Shown piece by piece: positions 37,301 to 47,419 of a DNA stretch of 64,000 bases (the stretch's first letter is position 1; the number at the start of each line of letters is the position of its first letter). The stretch is from contig JAAALK010000287.1 of the NCBI GenBank assembly GCA_019279435.1, positions 30,504,162 through 30,568,161 on the forward strand, given 5' to 3'. The notes below the pieces were generated by a model. That model did no database searches and was not told where the DNA came from. It saw only the letters and a list, made by a program, of their open reading frames with translations. Origin of the DNA: Zizania palustris (Eukaryota; Streptophyta; Magnoliopsida; Poales; Poaceae). Position numbers and translations under genes: made by a program.

Positions 37301-37785
37301 GACTTATCAGTGTCTGTTTATTTAATATTTTTAGAAGTACAGAGTTTGAAGCGGTTAGTTTTAAGTCTAGATGCACTAGTGAATGATGGGGAATTATGTG
37401 CTACCGAGACCTGCTCTGTAATTTAGCCCTTTCCTTTTAACTTAATTATGTGAAAATGCCGTAGAAATATTGCTTGGGAGCTCTTTGGCATTATCAATTG
37501 TCCTGATTAATCATATCCATCCCTTTTAGATGGTCTTGGCGGCTAAGTTGCTGGAGGGCATGATAAAAAGTGATTTTTTTGAAGAAGGATTGGTGGTACT
37601 GGTCTTCCTTCACGGCAGCTATGAAGACGTCAACTGTATCTTCTCTTGCGCTGAGGATCTACACTCTGGATGATTGCATCATCTACACCAAGGATCAAGC
37701 TCAAAATGTTGAGCCGGCTGACAATACAAGGGCTGTATACAGGGGTGGAAGGAGGAGGAAAGAACCTGAATTATTAGTGTCATAA
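6793..37785 (+). CDS. MBD9: MBD9-like chromatin reader (PHD-FYR-DDT-bromo-PHD), 5' end missing, some exons frame-broken
   Basis: Exons, with borders read from GT/AG sites and phase continuity: about 6793-7375 (donor unresolved), 14247-14289, 14651-14961, 15300-16403, 16523-17215, 17906-18214, 26158-26493, 26831-26929, 33459-33887, 34991-37075 and 37530-37785. The middle exons join without a break. Domain order is PHD1, FYRN/FYRC, DDT-like, bromodomain-like, PHD2, then a WSD-type and Cys-rich C-terminal region, matching plant MBD9. In Arabidopsis MBD9 is a nuclear reader associated with SWR1/ISWI remodelers; that role is inferred here from the family. The MBD domain itself is not visible and may lie in the gap. 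Two introns were enlarged by retrotransposons. The first and last exons carry one-base frame breaks, so the gene is either damaged or badly sequenced there. Confidence 0.75.
8254..8277. repeat. (GACT)6 microsatellite
   Basis: Six perfect GACT units in the long first visible intron of the MBD9-like gene. Confidence 0.9.
9600..9960 (-). mobile_element. Degenerate LINE 3' remnant, antisense to host gene
   Basis: On the minus strand at about 9880-9770 the translation reads IWHIWKKRNALIFKN. This resembles the IWxIWKxRN motif near the C terminus of plant LINE ORF2 proteins. A T run at 9602-9608 on the plus strand would be the element's poly(A) tail. Borders and target duplication were not resolved. 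Confidence 0.5.
10662..10920 (+). mobile_element. 5'-truncated LINE copy
   Basis: The 3' end resembles that of the full-length LINE at 25.7 kb: a run around ttttaatatataccctcgg, then tctctcctactggtatcct and A7. It is followed by GTGAGGGG (10921-10928), which also precedes the element at 10654-10661, an 8-bp target duplication. No coding sequence remains. It lies in the first visible intron of the MBD9-like gene. Confidence 0.6.
11386..12176. mobile_element. Non-autonomous hAT-like element (791 bp)
   Basis: The ends are inverted: CATAGTTGTTAAC on the left and, reverse-complemented, CATAGTTGTTACGG on the right. Both sides are flanked by a perfect 8-bp duplication, AAGTAAAG (11378-11385 and 12177-12184), the hAT hallmark. 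The left third is very GC-rich with irregular tandem repeats of GCGTGGCGAGG (about 11540-11670); the right part is AT-rich. No transposase is encoded. Confidence 0.82.
12970..13073. repeat. Purine-rich (GGGAGA)n low-complexity tract
   Basis: About 100 bases composed almost only of G and A, made of imperfect GGGAGA and GGGAGAA units, in the MBD9-like intron. Confidence 0.85.
14247..18214 (+). CDS. MBD9: MBD9-like exons 2-6: FYR and DDT-like regions
   Basis: Exons 14247-14289 (43 bp), 14651-14961, 15300-16403, 16523-17215 and 17906-18214 join in continuous phase. Exon 15300-16403 holds the FYRN-like segment (SYHNCYQIWPVGFMSYWHD, then LFECEVCDGG) followed by an FYRC-like part (VFFCTHDS, GPYTPLNRF). 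LPPELAGEILQ continues across the next junction into IWEFLGRFSEIIGL, the start of a DDT-like domain. The rest of exon 16523-17215 includes LTWPELARRYILAVSS and ends MEKDAL. Intact frame over about 820 codons argues that this part remains under coding constraint or was sequenced well. Confidence 0.78.
19015..21818 (+). pseudogene. LINE ORF1 (nucleic-acid-binding gag-like protein), frame-broken
   Basis: The N-terminal part (FRLTENSVSLALHASLGG, then FDVYFHLWRDGGPNW) and a later part (FLVNSPSIFVLGRLVRFVKH, then WIMFLGFPLDLKTLDF and FGQLLFWHS) look like the DUF4283-type domain of plant LINE ORF1. A Pro/Gln/Ala-rich tail runs to the stop at 21818. The reading frame changes between about 19400 and 19765 and again near 20970. 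The exact start codon is uncertain. Confidence 0.6.
22120..25720 (+). pseudogene. LINE ORF2: endonuclease-reverse transcriptase, frame-broken
   Basis: Starts MVKSREWRAVSWNVRGLN. An APE-type endonuclease follows, with SWNVRGLN, LQETK, LFLGDFNM and SSDHCP. The reverse transcriptase has DKAPGPDGF, KDFRPISLLN, LDFEKAFDTI, RGVRQGDPLSPLLF and the catalytic YADDTMIF. The C-terminal region has a zf-RVT-like part (Cys-rich GCCLCNTGVDESSAHLFFEC) and ends CWLESL. The order is standard for plant L1 LINEs. The frame moves at about 22535, 23295 and 24150; the catalytic residues are all present otherwise. About 1,200 codons in total, normal for this family. Confidence 0.85.
26158..33887 (+). CDS. MBD9: MBD9-like exons 7-9: bromodomain-like region and second PHD finger
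   Basis: Exons 26158-26493, 26831-26929 and 33459-33887 are all phase 0 and unbroken. The first two encode a bromodomain-like fold (VSRPLDFRTIDIRL, GSWEAFLEDVQEV, then NLHTAFGDRPDVV). The third carries a complete PHD finger, VCKVCGIDRDDDSVLLCDKC, EYHTYC and WYCPSC, with all eight zinc ligands present. The intron between 26929 and 33459 contains a copia element; without it the intron would be about 0.9 kb. Confidence 0.8.
27013..27122 (-). repeat. Copia 3' LTR
   Basis: 110 bp. On the plus strand it begins TGTAGGAAGAG and ends CTCTAACA; matches 32516-32627 except for one CA unit. Confidence 0.95.
27123..27130 (-). other. Copia polypurine tract
   Basis: Reads GCGGGGGG on the minus strand, directly beside the 3' LTR. 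Confidence 0.7.
32125..32290. repeat. 80-bp tandem repeat inside copia gag leader
   Basis: Two nearly identical 80-base units begin at 32125 and 32205, with a partial third at 32285. On the minus strand each codes for PPPFLDAGAPLPPGSAAG. Confidence 0.85.
32504..32515 (-). other. Copia primer-binding site (initiator tRNA-Met)
   Basis: TGGTATCAGAGC on the minus strand, immediately after the 5' LTR, as in most plant copia elements. Confidence 0.9.
32516..32627 (-). repeat. Copia 5' LTR
   Basis: 112 bp; the same sequence as the other LTR with one more CA unit. On the minus strand it begins TGTTAGAG and ends CCTACA. Confidence 0.95.
34991..37785 (+). CDS. MBD9: MBD9-like exons 10-11: C-terminal region with eight frame breaks
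   Basis: The big exon 34991-37075 and terminal exon 37530-37785 code for the C-terminal third: a coiled segment (LRRECLGKDSLGRLYWV, WSD-like), a Cys-rich segment (YRCDCLEPVWPSRHHCLTC), and a final conserved block (KKDWWYWSSFTAAMKTSTVS) before the stop. Conserved protein is readable throughout, but only by changing frame at about 35108, 35228, 35557, 35835, 36165, 36330, 36730 and 37577. Six of these look like one missing base and two like one extra base (an A run and a T run). Translated as it stands, the protein would end soon after residue segment QQKFRALN. Confidence 0.7.
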
Positions 37786-39157
37786 TGTAGGACGGTCCAT
37801 TGTCCGTCTCCAAACATAGAAGCCTCTCGGGCAGCACAAGGATATAGTGCCGCTGTCAAGTAGATTGCTCATAGATTATACAAAGTCTTCCTTTATGTCA
37901 CCCTTTAAAGGAGGTGTACTCCGTATAGCATGGTTGCCTTCATTCTGATGTGCCGGATGTGGCCTTGGTTGCTTTGACCTGCCTACCTTTTTTTCTCACC
38001 TTCTGTTGTGGTTTCAGTGTCCAGGGAGAAGAATGACACCCCGTGTGCTAGCATCTGATCTTGACGCCATCATGTAAATTGTTCAAAAGATGGCCGCCTG
38101 CAATTGCTGGCATTTGATCTATCCACCAGGAGTAGCCGGTGCAATTTTCCCTGTTGGACTAATCCTATTCATTGCAGAGACTATCCATAGGAATGTCTGT
38201 CCTGGAGACAGATGAGGCATGCTAGGTCAAGAACATGTTCTCATTTCTACCCACATCCACTTTATTTGCCACAGTGGGTAGTGGGTAGTGGGTGACTGGG
38301 TGTTTGTCTCTCATGGTCTGTACTTCTGTGGTGTTTGTATTGATCATTGATTCATGTCCTCTTAAGGGAGTCTTCTTGAAGACAGATGTGATTTTTGGAT
38401 GTAACTAAACTGGACTGAAACCAATAATGATTAAAGTGGAATGATTCGGCTGCCTGAGCAGGTGGTGATATCTCTGTCGCTGGTTGCCTGGTTTCATGTA
38501 CTGTGAAACCTTGTTCTTCTCCATGTTATTAGTGCAGAAACGATAGGCTGCTTTCTGTGCTAGCAGGGGCATATGCGTACGGTGTTACAAGTCTAGTTCC
38601 AACCAAAATACACCCTTTCTTTTTCATTTTGGTGTGTTTAGTTCGTTTAGTCGAACTCTCTGTTCGGGAGGGTATTTCTTTTTTGTTTCCAAGGACTTAA
38701 GAGGTAGCATTATAGCTCACAGATATTGAGAAACACGAGTGAAAAATGTAATGGAATGTGAGAGAAGGCTGAACACTTCGATTTTGTCCAGCACTTGTCT
38801 GACCTTCTTTTTCTGTATGTTATTACAGTACACCGGAAGCATGCACTCATCCTGCTCCTCTTAAACATACCACTCACATACTTGCTACAAGCAAAAACAC
38901 ATCAAGATGACACCAATGCCTAGGTTTTCCTGCAGCCACCTTACGTACACTGCACTATTTTTTTTTTTACAATAACACAATACAGACAAGGCAAAAGAAA
39001 AGAAAAACATAAGCAAAAATGAGAAGAAGAAAAATGCTGCATGATCTTTGCTTCAAGCTGGTTATATAACTACTAGACTCTTGCTGAAGACATGGTGGTG
39101 AATTTGGAGTTGTTCGGTCTCTGAAATATACATATATATATATAATATATGCTTCTG
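37786..39157. other. Convergent 3' regions of MBD9-like gene and CslA
   Basis: No coding sequence. It must hold the 3' UTR of the MBD9-like gene (left part) and that of the CslA gene (right part, minus strand). The two genes are tail to tail. Confidence 0.6.
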
Positions 39158-42100
39158 CTATGACTGTGGAACAATTGTGCCGACGTAGCCGATTCCGACG
39201 ACGAAGAATGCCATTGCTTGGAAGAAGAGGTATATGAAGAAATGGTCCTTTCCGAATGCAAGATCATACCACCCACATGAGAAGAGGAATGCTCCCACAC
39301 CCAGCTCCGTGACGTTAAGCCTGGATTTTTTGTTTTTTTTTTACTGGGATTAGTGACCAGGGATCCGATCGATCGAGGAACAGTACTGGAAATGCGGCGG
39401 CGGTTTCGTTTCGATCGAGTACATACCTGTCCCATATCCTCATGAACGATTTCTTGACTGACGATTTGCTTGCCGACTTCATCTTCAGAGCGTTGCCGAG
39501 CTTCTCAGTGACGACCCACTCGTTCGCCCTGCCGGCCTCCAACAAGCCGATCAGCGTCGCCTTGGTTCTATGCAGCGACATGACGTTCTCGAAGAGGATC
39601 CAGAAGAACAGCAAGTGGAATGACCTGCATGCAAACAAAATCGATTCTTTGGGGCTAAGCAACCATATATGCTGCCTGTGCATGCATGTATCCATATCAT
39701 CAGTGATATGAAGTAAGTAGCTTCACTAGGTTTTCACCTGGGAGTTCCGACGGAATTCAGGAGGGTGATGATGGTGGGGATGTAGACACAGCCCCACTTG
39801 GGTATCCTGACCTCGGGAACAAAGATCGTTGTTGGGATGATCAAGCAGTAGAACGTGAACGTGACGATGTGCGCGACGATCTTGCGCACCAAGAAGAAGT
39901 TGTAGATGACATGAATCTTCTTCCAGATTGTCACTTTCTGCACCAAAAGGGAGATCAGATCAGTAGCGTGCCAGTTGCCAGCCCGATGCAAGCTGCTTGG
40001 CTCAAAAAGATTTCTGGGTTTCGACAGTGTGCTTGGGGAGACCTTGTTCCTGACGATCTCCATCAGCATCTTCCTGAATAGGTTTGCCGGCCCACACGAC
40101 CATCTGTGCTGCTGAAACCGAAAGGCTTTGAAGGTACTTGGCAGCTCACTTTTGACCTGAAAATGACACACCTCTGGTAAGCTCACTTCTCCTCCTGGGC
40201 ATCATGATTGTACTATTGTACTGTTGCCCCGAAAAACAAGGATGAATATATGCTAGCTGAAGTCGATGGTGCAGTGTGCATGATTGGCATGTACCTGAAC
40301 ATCACCAAGGTAGACAAACTTCCATCCCTTGAGACTCGCCCGGATGGCCAGATCCATGTCTTCCACTGTGGTCCGGTCCTTCCAGCCTCCTGCTTCATTC
40401 ACAGCAGAAATGCGCCACACCCCGGCAGTTCCTGATCGATCGAAGAATCGTCGAAACATTTAGCTTTCGGATTCTAAGAAATAGCCAGTGAAACTCCGAA
40501 GAAGTCGGTGCTTTCTAATGTCCGCCGCTGTTAACTTTTATAATCTAGAGCTAAATCTAGACCGTTTGGAAGAGTTTCAGAAGTAACATGAGCACTCCTA
40601 AATAGGCACTAGAAGATTACCGTTGAAGCCGAAGAACGCACAGACAGAGGAGCTCACTTCTTGCTCCACTGTGAAGTGGTAATCCAAGGACATCTCCTGC
40701 ATCCTTGTCATCAAGCATTCATCTGCATTCACTGCTCACCCCAACAGAGACAAAGACAGAGACAAGACAACATCAACATCCTAGTTACATGAAAACCGCA
40801 TAACAACAACTGTACTATATATATATATATCATTAACACAAAGATACTCCCTCCGGTACACAAAAACAAATCGTTTTAGGCTTGTATTAAGAGTGTGCTA
40901 AAACAAGTCGTTTTGCATTATATTGTGTATTTTGGACAACTATACCCTTCAAGTAGTACTATTTTTTCTTGTTTTTCGTGTCATGTTTACTCTTACACTA
41001 TATTTAATAGGGGCAAACATGAAAAGTACACACTAATTAATTGCTCTTTGGTATGTGAAATCATGTCCAAAACGACTTATTTTGTGTACCGGAGGGAGTA
41101 CCACGAAACAAGTGTTCAGCCAACCAAACTAGTACCATTTCACCACTGCAAGCTCAAAACTGGTCTTGTTGACATTTCTGTGGCCCAGACAGTGAGCAAA
41201 CCAAAAATAGGAGCCCATTAAATATAAATGAACATATAAGTATAGTATACCCAGCCACAACAACAAAACTGTTGTGAAGAAAGTATGCAACTGTGCATGC
41301 CCGCACCCACGGTTATCTACATTTATTTTTCTTGGTTTCTTTGTTCTTGGCAGGTCTTGTCCTGTCGCTTCTACTTCACTAAGACATTATTATACAGTAC
41401 CTTGGTCGGTGACCTATAATAATAATAATAATAATCAACGGGACCCGAACTACTGTGCCCTACATTTCTCCGACAAATCCTCCGAACGAAAAACCGAGCT
41501 GCTGCTCACTCTGAATCTCACATGCTACTGCTTGCTGGTAATTTGCAACCTGATGACGTACACTGATGCTCCTACACTCCATTTTCCTAGTGTATTAATG
41601 CTGGAATGCTGGTTGCTGCGAGCCTGGAGAGTGGAGAGGATCAAGCTCGAGCTCTAGCCTCTAGGGCACACCAAGGCGAGCACCGATTAAGTAATGGCGA
41701 CAGCGGGTCATGGGCCAGTGGGGCCCAGTACCGAAGTTCCGGGATCACCGACGACTTGGGGCCCACCCGTCATGTACACGACAGCGGCAGCTCAGCTCAG
41801 CTCAGGCCGCCCCACGTCGCCGTGCTGCGAAATGGGCCAGCTTACTGTTCACTGCTGCTACCATACCTCGATCGGGTGTTACTACCACGGTTAATTTAGT
41901 AACGGTGGTTTTAGACTAATCACCCATCGATTTACTACTAAATTGAACCAATAATAACAGTAAAAATCCTACTCTATATAATATATATGTATGTATATAT
42001 ATGATTAAGTAATATCCTACTCTATTTTTCGTTAATTCCCTAAATAAAAGGGGCATATAATTGCAGCACGTACGGGTCACCGACGTCGAGACCGAATCAT

Positions 42101-45100
42101 CCATGCCTGCCGCTCCAGCCGCACGTGGGCTCGACCCCGCCGTCGACGACCCCCTCTCCGGCCGCCACGTGCGTGCGTCAGCCGTCGGTGGAGCAAGAGC
42201 AACTAACCCGGCGTCCGTCGCCGACGCACGCACGCACGCACGTACCACTGATTAATTTTGACTAATTAACTCATTAGCAAGCATAGATCGGATGGATAGA
42301 TACGGACCTATCGATCGATCGATCCGTCGGGCGGCCGGTCAACCGGATCGGAAGCTCGATCGGTCGCCGGCCGGCCCACGAGAAGATCAAGATCTCCTCG
42401 CTACTTGCTGCTGCTGGTAGAGTGGTAGTTGGCTAGCTACTCGCCACTTGCCCGTAGACCGGTACAAAGGCAACGAGGCAGCGAGACGCGACAACCCCAC
42501 GAGGCAGCTCAATGCTGCCGCTGTCAGACATGCGGCCGCGTACTCAGCACGCGTCTCGTCGGAGAAGAAAAGACCCGCTCACTCTCACTGTCTCTCCACT
42601 CTCCCGCCAGCACGTGGTACGGCCTGGCACGTCCCAGGCCATTGGATGAGCAGTCAATGGCCCAGATCGTCGGGGATCACGCCCTGAACCGGGCAACCGA
42701 CATTTGCAGCCATCTGCCCCATTTGTACATGGCAAAAAAGGGCAGAATCGGATTCTGATTTCTGCCCTCGTGCCATGCCACGTGATTCCTCATCACCTCA
42801 CCTCACCGACACAAATGTGCGTGTTCTGCGTGACATGTGAACACCAAGCATACTCCTTACTCCCTCCATCCAAAATATACAAGTTTTATAGTTTAAAATT
42901 TATTTGACATATTGTTTGTAAAATATAATTTTTACTTTTAAAATATCTATGTTACTCTAAGCATGATTACTCATCGTTCTACTCACTCACACACCCTGAA
43001 AATAAAGTAGCACGTCCTTCTTACTCGTTTCTTAATACATATAATTAAAACTAAAATTTGCTATATTTTAGGATAAAAAGAGTTTGTTTCATATATAACT
43101 TCGACCAAATCTAACGAAAAAATTAACACTATCTATATTATCAAAATATATTTCAGGGTAAATTTAACGAAACTAATTTAATATTATAAGTATTGCTATA
43201 TTTTCTATAAAATTGATTCAAGTTAAAGAAACAAATTTATATGAAAAATCAAATAGCTTACACCGTATAACATACAAAGTTTCCAGAAATTGTGCTAACC
43301 CGACGACCTCAGCTAACTCTAACCCTAAACGCTAAACCCAAACACTGTCTCTAAACCCTACTGTACCCACAATACATGACCATCTGAGGCAGAAGAAGCA
43401 GTGAATGCAGAAGAAGAGTGAGGGGTAGGAGTGAGGAGTGAGTGACTGACCGAAGCGCCAGCGGGCCTGGACGAGGGCGATGTCGGAGTTGCGGACGAGG
43501 AAGGGGATGGTGCGGCGGAGGAAGTCGGGGTCCGGCTGGAAGTCGGCGTCGAAGATGGCCACATACTCGCACTCCCGCACGTACCCGTGCTTCATCCCCT
43601 CCTTGAGCGCGCCCGCCTTGTACCCCTTCCTGTTCTCCCTGATCTGGTACGTTATGTTCACCCCCTTGTATGCCCACCTCTCGCACTCCATCCTCACCAT
43701 CTCCTGCAAATACAATCTCCACCATATTCATATTCATATCCATATCAATATCCCACCACTTCAATCTCACTTCATGTGTGCACTGATTTCAAGCTCCTTC
43801 TCTTGCTGCCAAAAACAGGATGTGACTGTGATTGTATACATCACACACACACACACACCATGCCAATGATCTGTTTGGACTTTGGATAGAGATGACAAGC
43901 ACTCTCTATGTCCCACCACAAGGACTTTAATCTGTATTGAACTAATACAACTTTTTGATTTGTAGATTTGTAAGGTGATAATGAGTACAGAGATGTGAGT
44001 AATAAATCGTTTTTTCTTTCAGACACAGCATGTAGTAACCAAATGGGAGCATCGAGCATGCATGTGACCGAATGGACAATTCAGGCTGGGGCCAAGCTGA
44101 TGATGCCTAGCCTAGCTAGCTTAAAATTGACGAGAGTTACGTTGCACAGGTAGGCTAGGCCAGCTATCTTCTTCACTGCGAGGAGCAGTGGTAACTACAC
44201 ATTTGTCCCACTACTGTCAACATGACACTTACACGCGCTGATCCCGGTGATAATGACAGCCAGTAAACTACTGCTAATGATAGGGCTCTACTGTCCCAGT
44301 TCAGTAGAATATCACTCTAGTGACATGTAGTAAACAGCTGGTAATTCCAAACCACAGGAATTTAAGTGAAAATCTTGCATAGATCAGTTTTAACTTGTAA
44401 GAAAAAACTCCGTGTGTGAGTGATACACGCACCCTCGTCGACTCTTAATTCGAAACATTTTAACCTGGACCCAAATCCGCAGAACTCCCGCCGTTTCCGC
44501 TAGAAACCAACACAAGAACAGACAACGCATCATCGCAAGATTCCACAGCAAGAACCAAATCTCTCCACCTCTCAATTTCTCTCCAGTGAACGGAGCCGAT
44601 GCAAGAATCCAATGGTAAAAATTTCATCCAGCAACCAGGGTCCATGGCAGCAGACAGGCTGCCCCAGCTGCTTCACAGCTTTTCCTCCCCTTTCCCCTTT
44701 CACCAAAAGAGAAATAGAAACATAGAGCTCTCTACCTACAACAACTCACTGCCTCACAAACACCACCGACAGTACTGATAGACATTTCATCTCAAAAACT
44801 TTGTTTTAAGCAATTATTAAATATATTAATAGTCTTTAAGTAAATAGTAAAAAAATCCCCATCTCAAGATTTCAGCTGCTAAAACCTTGTACAAACAGCA
44901 GCTCCACTGGTTGCTCTCCGGAGAACATAGCAGTTGTAATAATTAATGGGTAATTAATTGATTGATTAGAGTGGTAGAGTAGACTGGTCAGTAGTAGAAG
45001 CAGGATTCAGGAAAGGTCACCTTGATGATGGGGTCAGTGGAGTCGTCGAGCACCTGCACCACCAGACGATCCGACGGCCAGGATAGCCCGCACACGGCCC

Positions 45101-45586
45101 CGATCGACAGCTGGTACACCTACACGTCACCCACGCAGGGAAAAAAATAAGGTTAGAATTCGATGGAAAATTAAATTGGAAAATCTCGTCGTGAGTGAGT
45201 AAACCCCTCCGCATCCGAGGCCGAGAGGGGAAATGGCGGAAGCGAGCAGGGGATCGAGCTCGAGGTTGGCGGCAATGGGGGGGCGGGGTGCGTACCTCGC
45301 GCTCGTTGAACATGGGGATCTGTACGAGGACGACGGGGAAGGCGGAGCTGCCGAGCTCGGGGTCGTCGTCGGGGAGCGGGTCGCACCTGTAGCGGCGCTC
45401 GGGGCGGCGGCGGAGCAGCTTGACGCCGGAGATGACGACGGCCATGTACATCCTCTCCAGGAACAGTAGCACCGACATGGTCAGGCACACCGCCACCGCC
45501 AGCCGCAGCAGCGGCACGATCACCGGCGCCCGCACCTGCGACCACGCCTCCGGCAGCTGAGCCGCCGCCGCCGCCGCATTCTCCAT
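39158..45586 (-). CDS. CSLA1: Cellulose synthase-like A, glucomannan 4-beta-mannosyltransferase (GT2)
   Basis: Nine exons in continuous phase: 45586-45296, 45119-45021, 43703-43451, 40731-40621, 40431-40295, 40156-40043, 39937-39738, 39624-39427 and 39320-39158, giving 521 residues. Membrane segments lie near residues 20-45 and in the last 160 residues. The GT2 core has DD at 122-123, DAD at 182-184, TVEDMD at 273-278 and QQHRW at 312-316, the D,D,D,QxxRW signature. The enzyme polymerises mannose (and glucose) from GDP-sugars into (gluco)mannan in the Golgi. The length equals what I recall for rice CslA1, and the neighbour PrxIIE agrees, but the paralogue number is from memory. No frame breaks were seen. 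A TATA box lies about 150 bp upstream of the ATG. Confidence 0.92.
40847..41098. mobile_element. Stowaway-like MITE in CslA intron
   Basis: 252 bp, CTCCCTCCGGTACACAAAA at one end and its inverted copy TTTTGTGTACCGGAGGGAG at the other, flanked by TA dinucleotides. Confidence 0.9.
42122..42784. promoter_or_regulatory. Cluster of four G-boxes in CslA intron 3
   Basis: CACGTG occurs at 42122-42127, 42166-42171, 42611-42616 and 42779-42784 within an unusually GC-rich stretch (about 41.6-42.8 kb). GGGCCCA-type sites stand just outside, near 41720-41770. G-boxes bind bZIP and bHLH factors. Function as an intronic enhancer or alternative promoter is inference. Confidence 0.35.
42860..43082. mobile_element. 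Degenerate Stowaway-like MITE in CslA intron
   Basis: CTCCCTCCATCCAAAATATA on the left resembles the reverse complement of the segment ctatattttaggataaaaag on the right. The repeats are imperfect. Confidence 0.5.
43842..43859. repeat. (CA)n microsatellite
   Basis: A short perfect CA run in the CslA intron. Confidence 0.85.
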
Positions 45587-45737
45587 CCCCAGCCGCCCGC
45601 CCGCTCTACGTACCTCTCCCTCCCTCCCTCACCGCCGGTGGCCGCGCGACGGAGGCAGCGCCGCGCAATTAATGGGCAGGCGAGCTCAGGGATTTGGAGT
45701 GCGGTTTGTGGGAAGAGCGTCGAAGCGCGCGAGGGGT

Positions 45738-45746
45738 TTTATAAAA
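45738..45746 (-). promoter_or_regulatory. TATA box of CslA gene
   Basis: TATAAAA on the minus strand in a GC-rich context, about 150 bases upstream of the CslA ATG at 45586. It would leave a 5' UTR of roughly 120 bases. Confidence 0.6.
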
Positions 45747-46579
45747 TGAGACGACGCACATGTAGACGTAGGGTTTTTCTCTACACTCAACAACCCCACA
45801 CTAATCTAAATTTCCTCCAAATTTCCCCATTTACCTTTAAACTTTCACTTTTCAAATTTCAACCGTCTTCATTTGCATCCGAAATGTATTCTCTCCGATA
45901 TGGAAAAACAAGTCACTTTAGACATGATTTCATATACTGATAAGTTATTAATTAGTGTATATTTTTTATTTGTACCTATTAAATACGAAAAATTGCTATT
46001 TTGACACGCCAAAGATGTGCACTTTGTTTAGGATAACGCTTCTGAGGCTGACATATAAGACCACTTAAGTCACTGAAAGTGAGTCCAGATGTCAAAAATG
46101 CAAACGCCGCTTCTTCAAAATGTCAAAATAGCAAATCTCTCATTAAATACAATGTGTTAATAAAGATAGCGCATCAAATTAAAAGGATATTACTTCAAGA
46201 GTAAAAACATCTGAGATACGAATAAATGTGAAACGACTTCTTTTAACCGATTCTTGATACAAGTCTATATAATAGTTGTGCACGTGAAAGATGAAAATCA
46301 CACATGATTGGGTGGTAATGTGGAAGGGGGTAATTAAGCACAGTGCAAAGTGTTGAAGAGGAAGCCATGGCTGTCCTGTGGGCCCCACAGAGGGGGGTGT
46401 CGGTGGTGAGGGGTGTGCATTAAAGAAACCAGACCTAGGTCACTTAAGGGTTAAGTGGTTGCCACTTGCTAGTGATCATCAACTTGGGCTTGAGGTGGCT
46501 TTACATAAAAGGGCAACTCCAACAGTGCTTGATAGAGCTTGCCTTTATATGAATGAGTCTAGTTATATACAATTACCCT

Positions 46580-46720
46580 TGTCCCATATTGTAAGTTGTT
46601 ATGATCTTTCCTAGACGAATCTACAAATCGATGAATCTGAACAAATATATATCCAAATTAATTGATCTGTAAATGAATCTGAAAAAGTTCAGAATAACTT
46701 ACAATATGGGACGGAGGGAG
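46580..46720. mobile_element. Stowaway-like MITE, left end eroded
   Basis: The right end is CTTACAATATGGGACGGAGG followed by GAG and TA. Its inverse, GTCCCATATTGTAAG, lies at 46581-46595. The expected CTCCCTCC on the left has been lost. Confidence 0.65.
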
Positions 46721-47419
46721 TATCTTAATAAATTAATAGTAAATGTAAAATATCAGTGTATCGTTATAAATAAGAAAAATGGTGCTATCAAGTTATAGTT
46801 AAACGGTATTAAATAAATAAAAATTCTTGATCGAGATAAGAAGGTAAAAATAAAGTTTTTTAAATGAAATTAATAAAGTCGTTTCAAACAGTGGAGTAGT
46901 ATGTAAACTCGTGAGGCTGTGTCACAATTAGGTCTCTAAACTTTTTGATGCCCGAATTGTACGAATGTTTGGTTATTTCCAGTGAATTTAACGGTGATGT
47001 AACCGAGCCCAACACCAGAAGAGGGTCGGGATCTGACACATTGTGAGCTAGCGACCATGTGGTTTTCTGGTTGGTTCTGACCCATCTCGCACACAGAAAC
47101 TGACGTGGAACGAGCTCACATTCTTCAGTATTCTTCAGTGTGTCACAGGCTCACAGTGACGAGCTGAGGCGCAAAGAGACAAACCGATGGAAATTTTTTT
47201 TACAGCTGCTGGGTTTTTTTCTGTGAAAAAAAAAATCGACCAGCCACCTTGTGTTGTACGTGGAGGGAACGACTCCCGCCAAAACCGTCGCGTCACATGG
47301 CAGCGCTTGCATTTGTCACGCATTCACGTGCCACGTCGACGTCAATAAAAGAATACATAAAGGAGAGGATGAACCGAGCAGATAACAAGTCCAAGTTCAG
47401 GAGAAATGGTACCTCTTAC
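46721..47419. other. Intergenic, no recognised gene
   Basis: Nothing coding is recognised between the MITE and the probable solo LTR. Confidence 0.4.
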
